A stretch of DNA of 8,871 bases from contig JARBUP010000104.1 in the NCBI GenBank assembly GCA_029239575.1, positions 1-8,871 on the forward strand. The letters are read 5' to 3'. Positions 6,367 through 8,871 of this stretch are shown in pieces. This DNA comes from Bacillota bacterium (lineage in GTDB: Bacteria; Bacillota; Clostridia; Tissierellales; Sedimentibacteraceae). Numbering within the stretch: position 1 is the first letter of the stretch; each line of letters starts with the position of its first letter. The notes under the pieces were generated by a model, which was not told where the DNA came from, did not search any database, and worked only from the letters and a program-made list of their open reading frames with translations. The position numbers and the translations under genes are program-made.

Positions 6367-6388
6367 GTTCATTAAAACTTCTTTGAAC
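6367..6388. promoter_or_regulatory. Candidate operator upstream of the malic enzyme promoter
   Basis: GTTCA (6367-6371) and TGAAC (6384-6388) form an inverted repeat with a 12-base spacer and a 17-base centre-to-centre distance, within A/T-rich DNA. It starts 25 bases upstream of the -35 box, where activators commonly bind. The arms are short, so assignment to the adjacent response regulator is only an inference. Confidence 0.35.
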
Positions 6389-6401
6389 TTTTTTTATCAA
6401 T

Positions 6402-6456
6402 CAAAAGCCACCTGCTGTTTCACAGCCTGAGCACCCTTATTAAAGCGGAGGGGTAT
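6402..6456. other. GC-rich non-coding block of unknown nature
   Basis: About 50 bases rich in G and C lie in a region otherwise nearly all A/T, between the regulator's terminator and the malic enzyme promoter. It contains a short hairpin GCTGT-TTC-ACAGC (6414-6426). A second possible pairing joins ACCC (6433-6436) to GGGGT (6450-6454). No reading frame of useful length passes through it. I tried to match it to TPP, cobalamin, T-box, preQ1 and other riboswitch signatures and none fits. It could be a small RNA, an unrecognised leader element or a short repetitive element. Confidence 0.4.
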
Positions 6457-6495
6457 AAAAAAAGCTTTAATTATAATTTTTATTATAATTAAAGC
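6457..6495 (-). terminator. Intrinsic terminator of the two-component operon
   Basis: On the minus strand GCTTTAATTATAA (6483-6495) pairs perfectly over 13 bases with TTATAATTAAAGC (6464-6476). The loop is six bases (TAAAAA) and seven T residues follow (6457-6463). It starts 24 bases after the stop codon of the response regulator gene and separates it from the malic enzyme unit. Confidence 0.88.
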
Positions 6496-6519
6496 CTATG
6501 AATTTAAAATTTGTATACA

Positions 6520-7212
6520 TTATTTAATTAACAATTTAAATTTATGCTGTGGTCTACCTATTTTTCCATATTCAATTATTTTTGTTATCTTTCCTTCTTT
6601 CTCCATATATTCAAGATATTTTCTTACTGTAACTCTTGCAACTCCAGATTTTTCTGAAATTTCTTCAGCAGTTCTATATGTTTCTGACGATTTTTCAACT
6701 TCTATCCAAACAATTTTATATGTATATTTATTGATTCCCTTTTCTAATTCATTTTCTGTACTTTCAATTTCTTCTGAAACGATATTTTTAGATATATATT
6801 TATCTACAATATTTTGTTCAATAGAGTCAAATTTATTTATGCTGTGATATCTTTCTTTGTAATTTATTAATGCTTCCTTAAATCTTTCAAATGTAAAAGG
6901 TTTAATCAGATAATCTACAGCTCCATATCGAAATGCCTCTTGAATCATATTGCTTGTTTTATCAGCTGTTATAAGTATAACATCAACATTAGTTTCTTCT
7001 TTTCTGAGTAATTTCAAGAAATCAATGCCATTTTCCTTTGGTAAATATATATCTAAAAGTATTAAATCCAATTTATTATTACTTATATATTCATGTGCTT
7101 CTGTAATATTAGCTGCAGCTTTTACTAAATTAAAGTCTTTTAATTTTTTTAAAAATCTTGAATTAATTTCTCTTACCATAGGGTCATCTTCAATTATCAT
7201 AACGTTTATCAT
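6520..7212 (-). CDS. Response regulator of the CitB/DcuR/MalR (CitT) family
   Basis: The 230-residue DNA-binding regulator has an N-terminal receiver domain at about 1-120. The acidic pocket is E8-D9-D10, the phospho-acceptor is D54 in LLDIYLP, and the switch residues are T82 (LITAD) and K104 in YLIKPF. A linker follows, then a C-terminal winged-helix region at about 160-228. There TAEEISEKSGVARVTVRKYLEYM is the helix-turn-helix, and the tail GRPQHKF is typical of CitB/DcuR-type regulators. Its ATG overlaps the kinase stop codon by four bases (ATGA) and GGTGA lies six bases upstream, so the pair is translationally coupled. The likely target is the malic enzyme/transporter promoter downstream; this is inferred from position. 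Similar pairs are called MaeR or MalR where they control malate use. Confidence 0.93.
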   Translation of the reverse strand: MINVMIIEDDPMVREINSRFLKKLKDFNLVKAAANITEAHEYISNNKLDLILLDIYLPKENGIDFLKLLRKEETNVDVILITADKTSNMIQEAFRYGAVDYLIKPFTFERFKEALINYKERYHSINKFDSIEQNIVDKYISKNIVSEEIESTENELEKGINKYTYKIVWIEVEKSSETYRTAEEISEKSGVARVTVRKYLEYMEKEGKITKIIEYGKIGRPQHKFKLLIK

Positions 7213-8795
7213 AAATTTTCACCACTTTCCATTGGTATTCTTATATACCATGAAGTTCCTTTATCAACTGATAATATAATTTCCCCATGAGCATGGTCTA
7301 TAATATTTTTAACAATAAACATTCCATACCCTCGTTGACCAGATTTTGTACTAAATCCATTTTCATATATTTTATCTTTTAAAATATGTGGTATTCCTTG
7401 ACCATTATCTTTAATTTTAATTATAAGATTATTATTAATTTCAGAAATTTTAAAGTTTATTATTCCGGTACCGTCAACATTCACTGCGTCAAAAGAATTC
7501 TCTATTAAGTTTCCAATTACTGAACCTAAATCTTCCTCGCTAATAAGTATAGGAAGTTTGTTTAAATTTGATTGTTTATCAATTTCTAATTTTATTCTTA
7601 GCTCTTCTGCCTTATAAAACTTTGCTAAAAGTAATGCAGCTATAGAGACATTCTTTATTTTGTTAGTAATAATATCAGTTATTTCTGACCTGCTTATAGC
7701 TGTTTTTGATATATACTTTATTGCTTCATCATATTCTTCAAGTTGTATTAAACCGGAAATTGTATGTAACTTATTCATAAATTCGTGGTTTTGGGCTCTT
7801 AAAGACCAAGCCATTTTTTTAATCCCTGTAAGTTCCTCAGCTAATTTTTTTACTTCTGTTAAATCTCTAAAATTTAAAACTAATCCAATATTCTTCCCTT
7901 TATCATTTTTTAAAGGGCTATATTTGCATAAAATTGTAACACCGGGCCTTATTTTAATTTCAATATCTTCTGTGCATTCTTCTTCGCCATACTTAATTAA
8001 ATTATATGACCTATTTTCTTTTATAAATTCATTAGTGTTTTTACCGATATCTTCATCAGTTAAACCTAATATTCTTGCAGCTTCTTTATTATATTGAATA
8101 AGATTTCTTTTATCATCAAAAGTTACAATTCCTTCTCTAACGTTTTCAATTATAGCTTCATTTTCTTTAAACATTAAAGCAATTTCTTTAGGTTCCATTC
8201 CTAAAATTGCATTTTTTATGTTAGATGCCAAAATTGTAGCACAACATATTCCTATAAATAGCCCTATTAAAATCAAAGGAATAAATTGTTTTATTTTCAT
8301 ATATATATCTTTTTCAATTTCATTTACTGTACTTCCAACACTTACTGCACCTATTTGTTGTGAGTTATTAAAAATAGGTACAAAAACTCTTACTGAATCC
8401 CCAAGTGTACCTATTGCTTCAGAAGAATATTCTTCTCCGCTAGTTAAAACTCTGACTTCATCTCCACCTTTAAATTGCAATCCAATATTATCTTTATTAG
8501 GATGGGTAAGCCTTTTACCTTTCATATCCATAACTACAATAAAATCAACATTTGTTTTTGCTCTTATTTTTTCAATATATTCATTCAAATTGTAATTACC
8601 TGAACTAAAATTGCTATTAAAAGCATTTTTTACCATATAAGAATCAGATACAGAATATGATATGTCAAATAAATTATCTATTAGCTGATTTTTTAATAAG
8701 CTTTTCATTTGAAAATATGATAACAAAGTGATACTTGATATAGATATTAACAAAGTACAAATAACAAAAATATTAATCTGTGTTTTAAGTTTCAT
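7209..8795 (-). CDS. CitA/DcuS-type sensor histidine kinase, probable malate/citrate sensor
   Basis: The 528-residue membrane kinase has TM1 at about 8-28 and an extracytoplasmic PAS-like sensor domain at about 35-165. TM2 is at about 170-191, a cytoplasmic PAS domain at about 212-315, the dimerisation/phospho-acceptor helix with H337 in RAQNHEFMNKLH, and the ATPase domain at about 415-522. The ATPase boxes are N433 in NLIENSFDA, DNGQGIP at 463-469 and GYGMFIV at 489-495. In the sensor domain DFIVVMDMKGKRLTHP and SVRVFVPIF match the ligand-binding strands of CitA/DcuS. R95, H98 and R136 correspond to residues that hold dicarboxylate or citrate in that family. With a malic enzyme and 2HCT transporter downstream, malate is the best guess for the signal. 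The start has GAGGA three bases before the ATG. The response regulator overlaps its 3' end by four bases. Confidence 0.95.
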   Translation of the reverse strand: MKLKTQINIFVICTLLISISSITLLSYFQMKSLLKNQLIDNLFDISYSVSDSYMVKNAFNSNFSSGNYNLNEYIEKIRAKTNVDFIVVMDMKGKRLTHPNKDNIGLQFKGGDEVRVLTSGEEYSSEAIGTLGDSVRVFVPIFNNSQQIGAVSVGSTVNEIEKDIYMKIKQFIPLILIGLFIGICCATILASNIKNAILGMEPKEIALMFKENEAIIENVREGIVTFDDKRNLIQYNKEAARILGLTDEDIGKNTNEFIKENRSYNLIKYGEEECTEDIEIKIRPGVTILCKYSPLKNDKGKNIGLVLNFRDLTEVKKLAEELTGIKKMAWSLRAQNHEFMNKLHTISGLIQLEEYDEAIKYISKTAISRSEITDIITNKIKNVSIAALLLAKFYKAEELRIKLEIDKQSNLNKLPILISEEDLGSVIGNLIENSFDAVNVDGTGIINFKISEINNNLIIKIKDNGQGIPHILKDKIYENGFSTKSGQRGYGMFIVKNIIDHAHGEIILSVDKGTSWYIRIPMESGENL

Positions 8796-8826
8796 ATTTC
8801 CTCACATTGTACACATTTTTAGTCTT

Positions 8827-8856
8827 ATTTTAATAGATTTTACAATATATTGTCAA
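8827..8856 (-). promoter_or_regulatory. Promoter of the two-component operon
   Basis: The minus strand has a perfect -35, TTGACA (8851-8856), then 18 bases and TAAAAT (8827-8832; five of six matches). Transcription would start near 8820, giving a leader of about 25 bases that includes the ribosome binding site. The -35 region lies inside nested palindromes at 8842-8861. Confidence 0.75.
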
Positions 8857-8861
8857 TATAT
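8842..8861. repeat. Overlapping palindromes on the -35 region of the kinase promoter
   Basis: ACAATATATTGT (8842-8853) is a perfect 12-base palindrome. It overlaps a second one, ATATATTG-T-CAATATAT (8845-8861), with eight-base arms around one central base. The second contains the whole -35 hexamer. Such placement suits a repressor or autoregulatory site, but no binding protein can be named. The low-complexity TA content makes chance symmetry easier. Confidence 0.45.
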
Positions 8862-8871
8862 GAAAAACATT

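Noticed and set aside
6420..6454. CTGAGCACCC followed by GGAGGGG on the plus strand as part of a TPP riboswitch
   Set aside because: The 5' GGGGTGC and the ACCTGATCTGGATAATGCC-type segment are missing and the spacing is wrong; no thiamine gene is near.
6400..6456. GC-rich block as a T-box leader or CRISPR repeat
   Set aside because: There is no GGTGGNACCGCG-type T-box sequence, no specifier stem, and no repeated unit.

Overview
The window is low-GC DNA with strong AGGAGG-type ribosome binding sites and U-tract terminators. It carries an oxygen-sensitive class III ribonucleotide reductase under a cobalamin riboswitch and a citrate/malate-type sensory system. Together these point to an anaerobic Firmicute, most likely Clostridium or a close relative; the genus is an inference. 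Apart from a fragment of a plus-strand gene at the left edge, every gene lies on the minus strand, so transcription reads from high to low coordinates.

Layout from the right edge, in the order of transcription. (1) 8871-6457: promoter, CitA/DcuS-type sensor kinase, and an overlapping CitB/DcuR-type response regulator, closed by a strong terminator. (2) 6456-3685: a regulatory region with an unexplained GC-rich block and a promoter, then malic enzyme, then a 2-hydroxycarboxylate:cation symporter, then a terminator. (3) 3649-603: promoter, cobalamin riboswitch with a terminator-type expression platform, nrdD (catalytic subunit) and nrdG (activase) overlapping by one base. (4) 559-158: promoter and a 90-residue, three-helix PQ-loop/SemiSWEET-like membrane protein, ending at a long hairpin shared with the converging gene. 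(5) 1-111: the 3' end of class II fructose-bisphosphate aldolase on the plus strand.

Units 1 and 2 form a malate-utilisation module. The kinase senses an external di- or tricarboxylate, the regulator presumably activates the adjacent promoter, the symporter imports malate, and malic enzyme decarboxylates it to pyruvate. Unit 3 makes deoxyribonucleotides without oxygen. Because it sits behind a B12 riboswitch, the cell probably also has a B12-dependent class II reductase elsewhere and uses nrdDG when B12 is scarce.

No IS element, CRISPR array, tRNA, rRNA, phage gene or broken gene was seen. Most of the window is ordinary housekeeping or accessory metabolism. The parts most worth a second look are the riboswitch expression platform, the GC-rich non-coding block at 6402-6456, the palindromes at three promoters, and the small PQ-loop-like protein.
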